64,000 nucleotides of DNA from Fibrobacter sp. (GTDB lineage Bacteria; Fibrobacterota; Fibrobacteria; Fibrobacterales; Fibrobacteraceae). Location of the stretch: contig JAFZOV010000038.1 of NCBI GenBank assembly GCA_017550445.1, positions 1 through 64,000 of the forward strand. The letters run 5' to 3'. Positions within the stretch are counted from its first letter, which is position 1. Every line of letters starts with the position of its first letter. Of this stretch, positions 33,166-42,600 are shown one piece after another. The notes beneath the pieces were generated by a model. That model did not search any database and was not told where the DNA came from. It saw only the letters and a list, made by a program, of their open reading frames with translations. The translations under genes were made by a program, and so were the position numbers.

Positions 33166-35855
33166 TAGGCGTTACCTCCGAACTTATCGTTGTAGAGCTT
33201 TTCAACTTCGGAAAGACGAACCGCGATGTCTTCGTTATCAGGTTCTTTCTGAGCCAAGTCCTTGTAGATTTCGAGAGCCTTGCCGTACAAGCCCTGGTCA
33301 AAATAAATTTCGGCCAAGGTGCGGGTATTCAGGCTATCGTCCAAATCCTGGGCACCACGGTCCAGCGGAGCGTCAGGGTCGTTGATCAGGCCGGCAGAAA
33401 TTTCGTCATCAGAATCGCCAGACATCAAGAAATCGACCCCCTTATTGGAAGGCTTGGTTTCTTCAGTCAGGGCGTCATCGTCCATATCAAACAAGCCCTT
33501 GAAGGCACCGGACACTTCAGATTCCAGGGAATCCAAATCCTGAGCCGGTTCAGCAGCGGGGGCTTCCGGAGCGGCACTGGCGACATCGGCAGGTGCAGCC
33601 TGGGCGGCAGGAGCCTCGACAGCAGCGCTATCACCTTCTGTCGGCAAGTCGTCTTCTTTTCCGAACAAATTATCAAAAGACTTGTCGATATCACTTTCGA
33701 GAGCTTCTTCGGCAACGTCGGCAGACTTTGCAAAGCCTTCTTCAATCGGAGCGCCAGTGAGTTCCTGTTCGTTGGATTTCGTCGGGGTTGCCGGCGTTTC
33801 GGGCAAATCCAGATCATCATCGGCATTGCCGAACATGGAAGCAAAGGCGCCACCCATTTCCTTAGCCAAATCCGAAGACTCGGCCTTGACCTCGGGCATT
33901 TCAAGTTCAGCTTCGGCCTTGTTCACCTGTTCTTCAAGCGATTCAGTTTCTTCAAGAGCAGGCTGAGCTTCTGCAGGTGCAGCAGCTTCGGCCGGTTTTT
34001 CTTCGGGCAGGTCTTCGTCTGCGCCAAAGATCGAATCAAAGGCACTATCTACGCTGAAGGAGCTGTCCGATGCGGACTGAACCACAGCGGGAGTTTCTTC
34101 CAACGCAGGTTCTTCTGCTGCAGGAGCTTCGGCAACCGGCGCTTCAGCAGCGGGTTCTGCAACCGGGGCATCATCAGCAAAGAGGTTGTCGATCGGCGAT
34201 TCCAATGCAGGCGCGTCTTCAGCAACATTGTCATCATCAAGCTTAAGTTCTTCTTCGGCGGCAGGCTTGTCGTCGGCAAAGAGGTTATCGATCGGAGATT
34301 CGAGATTCAAGGAATCTTCGGCCGGCTTTTCTTCGGGAAGTTCATCGTCACCGAAGATAGAATCGAAGGCGTTATCAATCGTTGTCGGAGCGTCTTCGGC
34401 AGGCTTTTCTTCTGCAACAGCATCAACAGGGGCTGCCGGTTCAGCAAGACTCAAATCGTCATCGCCCGTCAGGTTCATGTCGGCAGAGGCGGACTTTTCG
34501 AACAAGCCGCCTTCATCGGAGCCAAGGCTTTCTTCGGCAGGCTCTGCGGGCAATTCAAGAGATTCTTCCTGAGGAGCTGCTTCTGCCTGGGGCTTTTCTT
34601 CGGGCAATTCATCTTCGCCAAAGATATCACCGAAGGCATCGTCGATGCTCTGCGGCTTGTCTTCCACAGGGGCTGTTTCTTCAGCCGGAGCAGACACTTC
34701 GGCAGACTTTTCAAACAGGGAATCGCCTTCCCCGTCCAAGTCTTCGATACCTTCGTTCAAGGGCGATTCAGCAAGGTCTTCAATGGAACCGAAAGGAGAT
34801 TCCTTCTGCGGTTCAGCCTGTTGCTGCGGCTTTTCTTCGGGCAGTTCGTCTTCGCCGAAAATGTCACCGAAGGCATCGTCGATGCTCTGCGGCTTGTCTT
34901 CTGCGGCAGGCGTATCAAATACAGATGCTGCATTAGAAAGGGCATTGTCATCGATGCTTGCAGGAATATCCGCACCGGAGGCCGCGGCATTCGAAAAGGG
35001 ACTAGCGCTGGTGGATTCTTCAGGTTCAAGATCATCGTCCAGACCGAACATGTCGGACAGGGCCGACGAAACATCGGATCCGGAAATATTTTCTTCCGTA
35101 CCAAATTCTTCGGCAAGAGTTTCGGACTCATCAGTCTTGATAGAATCCATGGCCGATTCTAGCGAGGCAGACAGATCTTCCATCGTAGAATCTTCGGCGG
35201 CATCACCATTGGGAAGCATCGCCGCAAGAGATGCAAAGGGATCGTCCGATTCAGCCGGAGAATCAATGGAATCTTCGGTTGCAGGCATTTCAAAGGATTC
35301 CGTACCGGCATCCTCGGTCGAAGGTTCCGCATTGTCTTCAAAGGACATATCCAACGAAGACATGTTATCGGCAGAAGCCTGACCAAGATCCTGAGTGCTG
35401 TCGGACATGACAAATTCAGAATCCGCAGCGGCACCAACCGCAGCAGCGGCAGCCGTACTTTCGAGTACGACATCGTATTCTTCTTTCCAGAAGTTGTTCA
35501 GCGGATCCATGTCGTGCAAACGACGGTAACAGACGTTACGTTCGGCCAGCATGCCCAACTTGTCATAGGCATCGCCCATAATTCGCTGTGCGGCCAAATT
35601 GAACGGATCCATCACGATGATGCGTTCACATTCTTCAACGCAAGGCTCGTAGGCTTCAAGTTGAATAAGAATCTTCGCACGAACCAGCCTTGCCGAAATA
35701 TCGTTCGGGTACAGCGTGAGGCCGCCATCGACTCTCTGCAGAGCCTTGTCCAGCTCACCCGCTACACGTTCGAGATCTGCAAGCCACGCGAACACCATGG
35801 AATTGGAGTTCTTCTTGCCTACAGACTTTCTAAGTGATTCCAACGTTACCGCCAT
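33165..35855 (-). CDS. FimV-like acidic protein with repeated IDDAFGDIFGEDELPEEKP motif, TPRs at both ends
   Basis: ATG 35855 has AGAGG 5 nt upstream and gives 896 residues. Residues ~1-130 hold TPRs (VFAWLADLERVAGELDKALQ, RLVRAKILIQLEAYEPCVEE). The middle ~650 residues are acidic and low in complexity, with about eight copies of a motif of the form [I/V]DxAF-x2-[I/M]FG-x-DELPEEKP (for example SIDDAFGDIFGEDELPEEKP, twice nearly identical) plus DNLFADD units. A C-terminal TPR (IYFDQGLYGKALEIYKDLAQ) ends the protein. FimV of Pseudomonas has the same plan of acidic region and C-terminal TPR, and links to type IV pili; pilT is translationally coupled here. A scaffold with multivalent short motifs is inferred. 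Confidence 0.75.
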   Translation of the reverse strand: MAVTLESLRKSVGKKNSNSMVFAWLADLERVAGELDKALQRVDGGLTLYPNDISARLVRAKILIQLEAYEPCVEECERIIVMDPFNLAAQRIMGDAYDKLGMLAERNVCYRRLHDMDPLNNFWKEEYDVVLESTAAAAAVGAAADSEFVMSDSTQDLGQASADNMSSLDMSFEDNAEPSTEDAGTESFEMPATEDSIDSPAESDDPFASLAAMLPNGDAAEDSTMEDLSASLESAMDSIKTDESETLAEEFGTEENISGSDVSSALSDMFGLDDDLEPEESTSASPFSNAAASGADIPASIDDNALSNAASVFDTPAAEDKPQSIDDAFGDIFGEDELPEEKPQQQAEPQKESPFGSIEDLAESPLNEGIEDLDGEGDSLFEKSAEVSAPAEETAPVEDKPQSIDDAFGDIFGEDELPEEKPQAEAAPQEESLELPAEPAEESLGSDEGGLFEKSASADMNLTGDDDLSLAEPAAPVDAVAEEKPAEDAPTTIDNAFDSIFGDDELPEEKPAEDSLNLESPIDNLFADDKPAAEEELKLDDDNVAEDAPALESPIDNLFADDAPVAEPAAEAPVAEAPAAEEPALEETPAVVQSASDSSFSVDSAFDSIFGADEDLPEEKPAEAAAPAEAQPALEETESLEEQVNKAEAELEMPEVKAESSDLAKEMGGAFASMFGNADDDLDLPETPATPTKSNEQELTGAPIEEGFAKSADVAEEALESDIDKSFDNLFGKEDDLPTEGDSAAVEAPAAQAAPADVASAAPEAPAAEPAQDLDSLESEVSGAFKGLFDMDDDALTEETKPSNKGVDFLMSGDSDDEISAGLINDPDAPLDRGAQDLDDSLNTRTLAEIYFDQGLYGKALEIYKDLAQKEPDNEDIAVRLSEVEKLYNDKFGGNA

Positions 35856-35864
35856 AAACACCTC

Positions 35865-36110
35865 TTAGAGCAAAATTGCTTCGTCCGCCAAAAGAACAGG
35901 AATTCCTTCGCGAACCGGATACACCCTGGAATTGTCTTCGGTAACAAGAGCCTCGGTCAAAGGTTCCGTCACCTTTTCACCGGCAACGTTCTTGAGCGTT
36001 CCGGCAGAAATAGATTGATTCACCGCGGCCAAACATTCGTCAGACGCCAATTTCAGCTTACCCCTGGTTTCGGGGCAGCAAAGAATACCTAAAAGATTTG
36101 TATCGAACAT
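35865..36110 (-). CDS. Trm112-family small protein
   Basis: The 81-residue protein begins FDTNLLGILCCPETRGKL and ends SRVYPVREGIPVLLADEAI, the YPVxxGIPVLL signature of the Trm112 family. Only one CC pair is present, so the zinc site is incomplete. Family members act as partners of methyltransferases; here the partner is unknown. It precedes the FimV-like gene on the same strand. Confidence 0.85.
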   Translation of the reverse strand: MFDTNLLGILCCPETRGKLKLASDECLAAVNQSISAGTLKNVAGEKVTEPLTEALVTEDNSRVYPVREGIPVLLADEAILL

Positions 36111-36192
36111 AAAACCTTAATAATCAAATACTTACACAAAAAATAACTTCATTTTCGTGCAATGTGTAAAGATTATATAAGGATTTTAGGTT

Positions 36193-37890
36193 TTAGTGCA
36201 GATATTTGAGGTTTACAAGGGCATAATTGCCCTCTTTTCCGTTTCCAATCAGCAAAAACACGCGCAAACCGAGACTATCGAGCCATTTGATATCGAAATC
36301 TTCGCGGTAACCGGAGAAATTGGATACCACCAGAAGTTCGCGGCAGCCTGTGCGGTTACAGACCGATTCCATTTCGGAAAGGGATCCCAAAAGGTGCTGG
36401 CGGTTTTCTTCGCTGATTTTTTCAGGTTCAGAACTCACGCAACCCAAGATTTCGATTCCGGGAATCACATTGTAGCTATCGAACCAGTTGCTGAGAGAAT
36501 CTTCGCGGCCACCGAGCAAAATGGAACGATGGCGTTTCTTCGCAAAAATACGGTAGAAATAGTTTATCCAAAATGCAACGCGGCGCCATACGAAAAGAGC
36601 AAAGGGAATCACCAGGCAGGTTGAAACCACAATGGCAATCCAAGTATGATCGTAAGGCAAGAAGCTGATTTCGTCATTGACAATGGGATTCTGGGTGAAG
36701 TAACGGAAAGCGGCATAACCGCCCACCGTAAGCATGTTCAGTGGAATCAAGTACCTCAAGAACTTTTCACCCTTAAGGCTAGACACCGTGTATTCCCCAC
36801 GGAAAATGAGGAACACCATGTTCACGATAGCGACTAAGCCAACAAGCCACCAATCCTCGAACTGGGAAACATTCAACATGGAATGCTTTACCACCACGGA
36901 GTAGTCTATGCAATTGGATGCAGCATCGTCGTTAAGCCCCATCTTGGCACAGGAGCGGGCAATAGAATCGCCACGGCCCAGGAACACAAAAGCCCACAAT
37001 GCAATAACGCCCAAATCCAGGAACATCTTCCAGAACTTCGGAATGAGCCTAAAGAACATTCCAACGAAAGCCGCAAAAACAACGCCAAAGGTCACAAGGA
37101 AAATCGGAATCCAATATTGATCCTTGTGTTTTTTTACATAAAGAATCATCGCCTTGTAGAAGTCCACGTAAGACCCCCAGCGACGCGTACGGCAGCTCTG
37201 GCCCTTAAAATGCAAAATATTCGTGGAAGGCGTATAGTAATTCTTGCACCCCGCCGCCTTTGTTCTAAAGCAAAGGTCAAGGTCTTCGCCGTACATGAAG
37301 AAGTCCTCGTCAAAGCCCTTCAGCTTTTCGTACAGGTCCCGCTTGATGCAGAAGAAAGATCCGCTAATGGCATCCACTTCGGTCACCGCATCGGGGTCGG
37401 CGTAAGTCATATTGTAGCTGGCAAGCAACTTGCTCTTCGGGAACAAAGCCGCAAGACCGATTGTCTTGGAAATTGCAGAAATCGGGGTCGGGAAAGAACG
37501 ACGACAAGCCCACTGAATGGAACCATCTTCGTTCAAGATGCGGCACCCCACCGTTCCCGATTCCGGATGTTCTTCCATGAAGTCGAGCACCTTGGTGAAC
37601 GAGTCACTCGAAACAAGCGTATCGGGGTTGATAAAGAACAGGTAGGGTTTTGTGGCCTGCTTTTCGGCAAGATTACAGCCCTTGCCAAAGCCAAGATTCT
37701 CCTTTGAATCAATCCAAAGGACCTCGGGAAAAAAATCCTTAATTTCAGGAAGAATCGGTTCGCTCGAACCGTTGTCCAAAACAATTATCTGAGAATCAAT
37801 GCCCTTGCACGCATCGCGCACGGACTTTAGGCATGCCGGGATAAAGTCACAAGAGTTATAGGCGATGATGATAATGGAGCAAGAGTACAT
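36193..37890 (-). CDS. Family-2 glycosyltransferase fused to a WcaJ-like N-terminal membrane region
   Basis: ATG 37890 is chosen; upstream codons lie in a heptad repeat. Residues ~1-245 are a rhamnosyl-type GT-A domain (SIIIIAYNSCDFIPACLKSV, IIVLDNGSSE, FFINPDTLVS, FFMYGEDLDLCFRTKAAG). Then come about five TM segments (WIPIFLVTFGVVFAAFVGMF, LVGLVAIVNMVFLIF and others) and a C-terminal Rossmann-like part (HRSILLGGREDSLSNW, GIEILGCVSSEP, GSLSEMESVC). That TM-plus-Rossmann arrangement is the N-terminal half of WcaJ-type phosphoglycosyl transferases, but the catalytic transferase domain is absent. It is on the same strand as the DPM-like gene, separated by a heptad element. Confidence 0.75.
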   Translation of the reverse strand: MYSCSIIIIAYNSCDFIPACLKSVRDACKGIDSQIIVLDNGSSEPILPEIKDFFPEVLWIDSKENLGFGKGCNLAEKQATKPYLFFINPDTLVSSDSFTKVLDFMEEHPESGTVGCRILNEDGSIQWACRRSFPTPISAISKTIGLAALFPKSKLLASYNMTYADPDAVTEVDAISGSFFCIKRDLYEKLKGFDEDFFMYGEDLDLCFRTKAAGCKNYYTPSTNILHFKGQSCRTRRWGSYVDFYKAMILYVKKHKDQYWIPIFLVTFGVVFAAFVGMFFRLIPKFWKMFLDLGVIALWAFVFLGRGDSIARSCAKMGLNDDAASNCIDYSVVVKHSMLNVSQFEDWWLVGLVAIVNMVFLIFRGEYTVSSLKGEKFLRYLIPLNMLTVGGYAAFRYFTQNPIVNDEISFLPYDHTWIAIVVSTCLVIPFALFVWRRVAFWINYFYRIFAKKRHRSILLGGREDSLSNWFDSYNVIPGIEILGCVSSEPEKISEENRQHLLGSLSEMESVCNRTGCRELLVVSNFSGYREDFDIKWLDSLGLRVFLLIGNGKEGNYALVNLKYLH

Positions 37891-37894
37891 AGAT

Positions 37895-37997
37895 AATGTG
37901 GGATGTGAGCGGCTACGCCGCAATGTGAAATGTGAGGTGTGAAATGTGAAGTGTGAGATGAGAAATTAGTCATTACACATTCCACATTACACATTTT
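37895..37997. repeat. Complete heptad element, GTGAAAT family, with internal hairpin
   Basis: AATGTGG, GATGTGA, the hairpin GCGGCTACGCCGC (37909-37921), then AATGTGA, AATGTGA, GGTGTGA, AATGTGA, AGTGTGA, GATGAGA; the inverse ATTACACATTCCACATTACA lies at 37972-37991. The arms are complementary. It fills the gap between two glycosyltransferase genes. Confidence 0.9.
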
Positions 37998-37999
37998 TA

Positions 38000-38713
38000 T
38001 CATGCAAGCCCCAGGCGCAGTTTAAGCACCAAGAAGAAAGCCTCAGATATAATGCCGCCGCTCATCTTGGAAGTTCCACGGGTGCGGTCCGTAAAGATAA
38101 TGGGAATTTCCTTGACGCGCAGCCCCTTCTTCCAAATCTTGAAGGTGGTCTCGATCTGGAAGCAGTAACCGTCACTCTTCATCTTGTCCAGATTCAAGGC
38201 CTGCAGCGCTTCGCGGCGGAAGCACTTGAAGCCACCCGTGGCATCGCTAATCGGGAGCCCCGTCACAATTCGAGTATAAACATTTGCACCATAACTGAGA
38301 ATCAAGCGGCGCAAGTCCCAGTTCACCACGCTAATGCGGTGATCCTGATAGCGGCTGCCCAAAACGAGGTCTGCCTCTTCGGCGGTTTCCAGGAAACGGT
38401 TCAAGTCCGTCGGAGCATGGCTAAAGTCGGCGTCCATTTCGAACACGCGTTCGTAATCGCGTTCGAGCGCCCACTTGAAACCCGTCACGTAAGCGGAGCC
38501 AAGGCCCATTTTGCCCTTGCGGCGGATCAGGTGTACGCGGGGATTCTTCTTGGTTTCTTCTTCGACCATGTCGCCCGTGCCATCGGGGCTGCCATCATCT
38601 ACGACCAAGATTTCAAGACATTCGTTCTGTTCAAGAATCGCCGACATAATGAGCAGGATGTTTTCCTTCTCGTTGTATGTAGGCACAATCACTAAGCTTT
38701 TCGGGTACGCCAT
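38000..38713 (-). CDS. Dolichyl/polyprenyl-phosphate mannose synthase-like glycosyltransferase
   Basis: The 237-residue GT2 protein has VIVPTYNEKENI, the ILVVDDGSPDGTGDMVEE nucleotide site, MDADFSHAP (DxD-type metal motif), LVLGSRYQ and FTDRTRGTSKMS. These are hallmarks of the DPM1/polyprenol monophosphomannose synthase group, which moves mannose from GDP-mannose to a lipid carrier on the cytosolic membrane face. No TM is present, as in soluble DPM1. It begins 8 nt after the GtrB-like gene, and the DUF2723 gene is next upstream, which suggests that the lipid-mannose feeds it. Confidence 0.88.
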   Translation of the reverse strand: MAYPKSLVIVPTYNEKENILLIMSAILEQNECLEILVVDDGSPDGTGDMVEEETKKNPRVHLIRRKGKMGLGSAYVTGFKWALERDYERVFEMDADFSHAPTDLNRFLETAEEADLVLGSRYQDHRISVVNWDLRRLILSYGANVYTRIVTGLPISDATGGFKCFRREALQALNLDKMKSDGYCFQIETTFKIWKKGLRVKEIPIIFTDRTRGTSKMSGGIISEAFFLVLKLRLGLA

Positions 38714-38721
38714 ATCAACTC

Positions 38722-39657
38722 CTAACTTAAATCTACAATTTCACGAATGCTTTCAGCCACAGGATAGCTCTGTTTTTTGCTTCCGTTCATCATTTCGCCC
38801 AAAAGTCCAAGAGAAATGAACTGCACACCCATCACCAGCGAGAATCCGCCGGCCAACAGGAGCGGACGTACATGGAGTGCACCTGTCTGCAACCATTCGT
38901 AGCCGAAGTAGCCCGAAATACCAAAACCAATCAGCATGAAGATAAGGCCCAAAAGTCCAAAGAAATGGAGCGGCTTCGAGGAGAAGCTGCGCATGAACAT
39001 GAGGGACACCAGATCCAAGAAACCGGACACCAAGCGGGATACGCCGTACTTGGAAACCCCGTGGACACGGGCGCGGTGAGCCACCGGCATTTCGGTAATG
39101 CGGAAGCCCTGCCACTTGGCCATGACGGGAATAAAGCGGTGGTAGTCACCGTACAGGTGAATAAAGCGCACCACGGAACTACGGTAAGCCTTGATACCGC
39201 AGTTAAAGTCGTGCAGGCGCTGACCGCAAACGATAGATACCGTCAAGTTGAAAAGCTTGGAAGGCCAGGTCTTGTGCCAAGGATCCAGACGACGGATTTT
39301 CCAGCCAGAAACCAGATCGTAGCCGTCATTCAGGATCTTGATCATCTTCGGAATTTCCAGCGGATCGTCTTGCAAGTCGCCATCCAACGTGGCCACGTAC
39401 TTGCCGCGAGCCTTGGAAAAACCAAAAGCGAGACCGGCCGCCTTACCGCAGTTAAACTGGAAGCGGAATGCTCGGATAAAAGAATACTCCTTGGATAAAG
39501 ACTCCACCACTTCCCAGGTATTGTCACGGCTACCGTCGTCAATCACGATGACTTCGTAGGTAAAACCGGTGGGCTCGATGGCCGCAACAATTTCCTTAAA
39601 AAGTTCGGGAAGATTCTCGCTTTCTTCCTTGACCGGAATAACAAGACTCAAATCCAT
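38722..39657 (-). CDS. Membrane glycosyltransferase of the DPM/GtrB/ArnC type
   Basis: The 311-residue protein has a cytosolic GT2 domain (SLVIPVKEESENLPELF, VIDDGSRDNTWEVV, ATLDGDLQDDPLEIPKM, CGIKAYRSS, RARVHGVSKYG) and two C-terminal TM helices (LHFFGLLGLIFMLIGFGISG, GFSLVMGVQFISLGLLGEMM). Members charge undecaprenyl phosphate with a sugar for envelope glycans. It lies between the DPM-like and DUF2723 genes on the same strand with short gaps. Confidence 0.9.
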   Translation of the reverse strand: MDLSLVIPVKEESENLPELFKEIVAAIEPTGFTYEVIVIDDGSRDNTWEVVESLSKEYSFIRAFRFQFNCGKAAGLAFGFSKARGKYVATLDGDLQDDPLEIPKMIKILNDGYDLVSGWKIRRLDPWHKTWPSKLFNLTVSIVCGQRLHDFNCGIKAYRSSVVRFIHLYGDYHRFIPVMAKWQGFRITEMPVAHRARVHGVSKYGVSRLVSGFLDLVSLMFMRSFSSKPLHFFGLLGLIFMLIGFGISGYFGYEWLQTGALHVRPLLLAGGFSLVMGVQFISLGLLGEMMNGSKKQSYPVAESIREIVDLS

Positions 39658-39680
39658 TCGTATCCTCTTATGGCAAAAAA

Positions 39681-42600
39681 TTACTTAGCAGCGACTACAG
39701 CAGGTTCTTTAGCAGAATCCTTTTCGGCGGAATCGGCAGGTTCAGCCGGAGCGATTTCTTCAACCTTCAGGGGTTCGTCAGACATCTGTTCAATCTGACG
39801 ACCGCTCATCAGGAGTCGAGCACGTCCACCTTCTTCGTAGGCAGGAACATTCTCAAGACCGCGGTTCAGCACTTCCTGGGCCTTGGCCTTTTGGCCGGCG
39901 GCTTCGTACACGAATGCGGCAGCCCAGTAGTTACGCCATTCCGTGGGGAACTGCTTCATGCCGAGTTCCAGATACTTAGAAGCGGAGGCAGCGAGGCTAT
40001 CTACACGGGCCTTCTTTTCGGCAGTAAAGGGATGTTCGTTGCGAAGCTTGGAAATCTGGTCGCGGGCATCAAAAGAAACCTGCAGGTACAAGGACACATA
40101 GCCCGAGAGAAGGCGCTGCGTTTCTTCGTTAATGTAGGCGGTGCCATCACCGAGGCCACGGAACTTGAACACGGAATCAATGAGGTCAGCCGTGTACTTT
40201 GCATCAAAGGCATTGCGCTTGGGGTTCAAGTCACCCTTCACAAAATTGTAGACCATGCCTTCTTGCACCATGTACTTTTCGAGACCCATGAAGTTGGAAG
40301 TTCCGACCGTCGTCGAAATTTCAATCGGCTTGTCCATGTTCTGGAGAGCTAGGTCAATCACCAGCTTATGCTGAGTAAGCATCATGCCGCTACGGGTACG
40401 AGCAGCCCATTCGGTAAAGGCATCCCACACCTGGTAATGCACCTTGAACTGCATAAGCTTGGCAGAGTCAGCGGCAGAAAGCTGCTGGCCTTCCATGGCA
40501 TCGATACGGTTCTTGAGCTGCGGCATCAGGCGCTGGGCATTCTTGACCCAAGTAGAAACCTGATGGTTCGGGTTAGAGGCAGAGCTGTTATCCAGAACCA
40601 TGTCGCGGTCAATGGCAGCCTTGTCGTAGCTGAGCTTGAGAATCGGTTCGTTGTCGAGCATCTGCTTGATGTACCAGTCGGTATTACCGAGCGAGAGGTT
40701 CACCACGCGAACGTCCTTACGGATGCCGGCGACTTCCTGTGCAAACCACAGCGGGAAGGTATCGTTATCACCGTTGGTAAAGAGGATGGCGTTGGGACGG
40801 CAGCTGTTCAACAGGTTGTATGCGTAATCCCAGGGAACCCAGAGACCAGAGCGGTCATGTTCCTTGTAGTTGGAAACACAGGGCACCAAGAAGGAAACGG
40901 CAACCAGAAGAGCGGCAACCGGATTTGCAAAGGCAGCAAAGCTAGACGTTGCCGCGAGGAACACCAGGATACCGGCACCGATACCGTAAATCATGCTCAT
41001 GAAAATGAAGGCAGGTGTATAGAAGTAGTCACGTTCACGGACTTCCAGATGTACAGCATCGGGGAACGGGGCGCGGCTACCCACCTGGGCAAAGCCACTT
41101 TCAATTTTCTGCCAGTTCTGCCAAACAGCGGAATTGGTATAGCCATCGAGTTCACGCTGGAGGTCGGCCAGGCGAGCGTCATTGGCACCGCGGGCCTTCA
41201 AGGTTTCCATACGAATCTTGGTGTACTCGATGTTCTGGCGCATATCGATGAGTTCGTTCGGGTCCGGCAAAGCCGTAATGCCCATACCGCGGCTGTTCAG
41301 GTCAGACACATTGCGGCTCATGATAGACACCCAGTAGTCGTGATCGCGCTGTTCCATGCGGGTGCCGTCGGCGAAGTTGATGTAGAACAACAGGCCGAGA
41401 GAGCAGAGAGCGTAGAGTACAGAAACAAACACGCCCATGTTGCGGTTACGCTTCCAGACGAACACGCAAACCATGACCAGGAGGCCGTTAAAGAGCAGGA
41501 ACATCATGAACTGCGGGAGCGTAGCGTCACCCATGAAGCTCATCTGGGTCGGGAACTTGATACCGAAACGTTCCACCGGCTGGTTGTCGGAAGCGTCAAA
41601 GGTATAGACACCATTTGCATAGTTCACGTCACCCACCTTGTAAGGCAGGTACTGGGCCATCTGGTATCCACCGTAACCCATGTGCGGGAACGAAAGGAAC
41701 TGGTGGCTAATGCGAGAACGACGGTAGAAGGCACGGCTGATCATGCTTTCGGAGCCGTACTGCTTACGTTCAATGAAGTTGTTGAAGGCAACCCAGTTTT
41801 CATCCTTGAAGAGGTTACCCAGCTGGAGGTTACCCTGTTCGTCGCGGATGTTGATTTCGGGGTCGTTTTCGTCGATAATCGGGTTCAGTTCCGAACGAAT
41901 CGGAATGTAAAGATGCGTACTGTAGCCGATGAGGGCGAAGAAGGCAAAAGCCAAGGACAGACGCATGCTGCGCTGCACACCCTTGCTCTTGAACGGCTTT
42001 GCAAGGCAAAGAATCGAAAGAGCGATCAAGCAAATGAACGAGATTTCGATAAAGGCAGACACCATGTAAATCACGGAGCAAAGGAGCGTACCCGTAATCC
42101 AGATAGGAATGCGTTCCACAATTTTCTTGGGTTCTGCCACCAGCAACAGGGCAAACACGGCCGGAACCGTGAGCATGGTGTAAAGGTGAGCGCCCACGCC
42201 GAGGAATGCGATGTAGCAAATAAAGATCAGGATGCGGTCGCTGTAGGCTTCGTTACGCTTGTTGTACCAAACAAGGCCGAGGTAAGATACGAGCATCAAG
42301 ATGAACATGGCGATGCCGTAAACTTCGGCTTCGACAGCGTTGAACCAGAAGGTGTCCGAGAAGGTCAGAAGGAAGCCGGCCACGAGTGCAGACGTAGCAA
42401 GCACCACCGTGCGAACTTTTTCCGAAATCTTTTCGGCCAAGGCATCGGTCTTGAGGACGGTTGCCAAGAGTTCCCAAGCGAACAAAGCCGTCACATAGAC
42501 AGTTGCCGCAGAGCTCACCACCGAGATGTAGTTCACGCGCTTTGCGATTTCACCCACGAACGGGAGCAACACGATGACTGCACGGGCAAGGAACACGAAG

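Noticed and set aside
33099..35162. 687-codon frame on the plus strand opposite the FimV-like gene
   Set aside because: It arises from the acidic GAA/GAT-rich coding repeats read in reverse, giving Phe/Arg-rich sequence without a fold.
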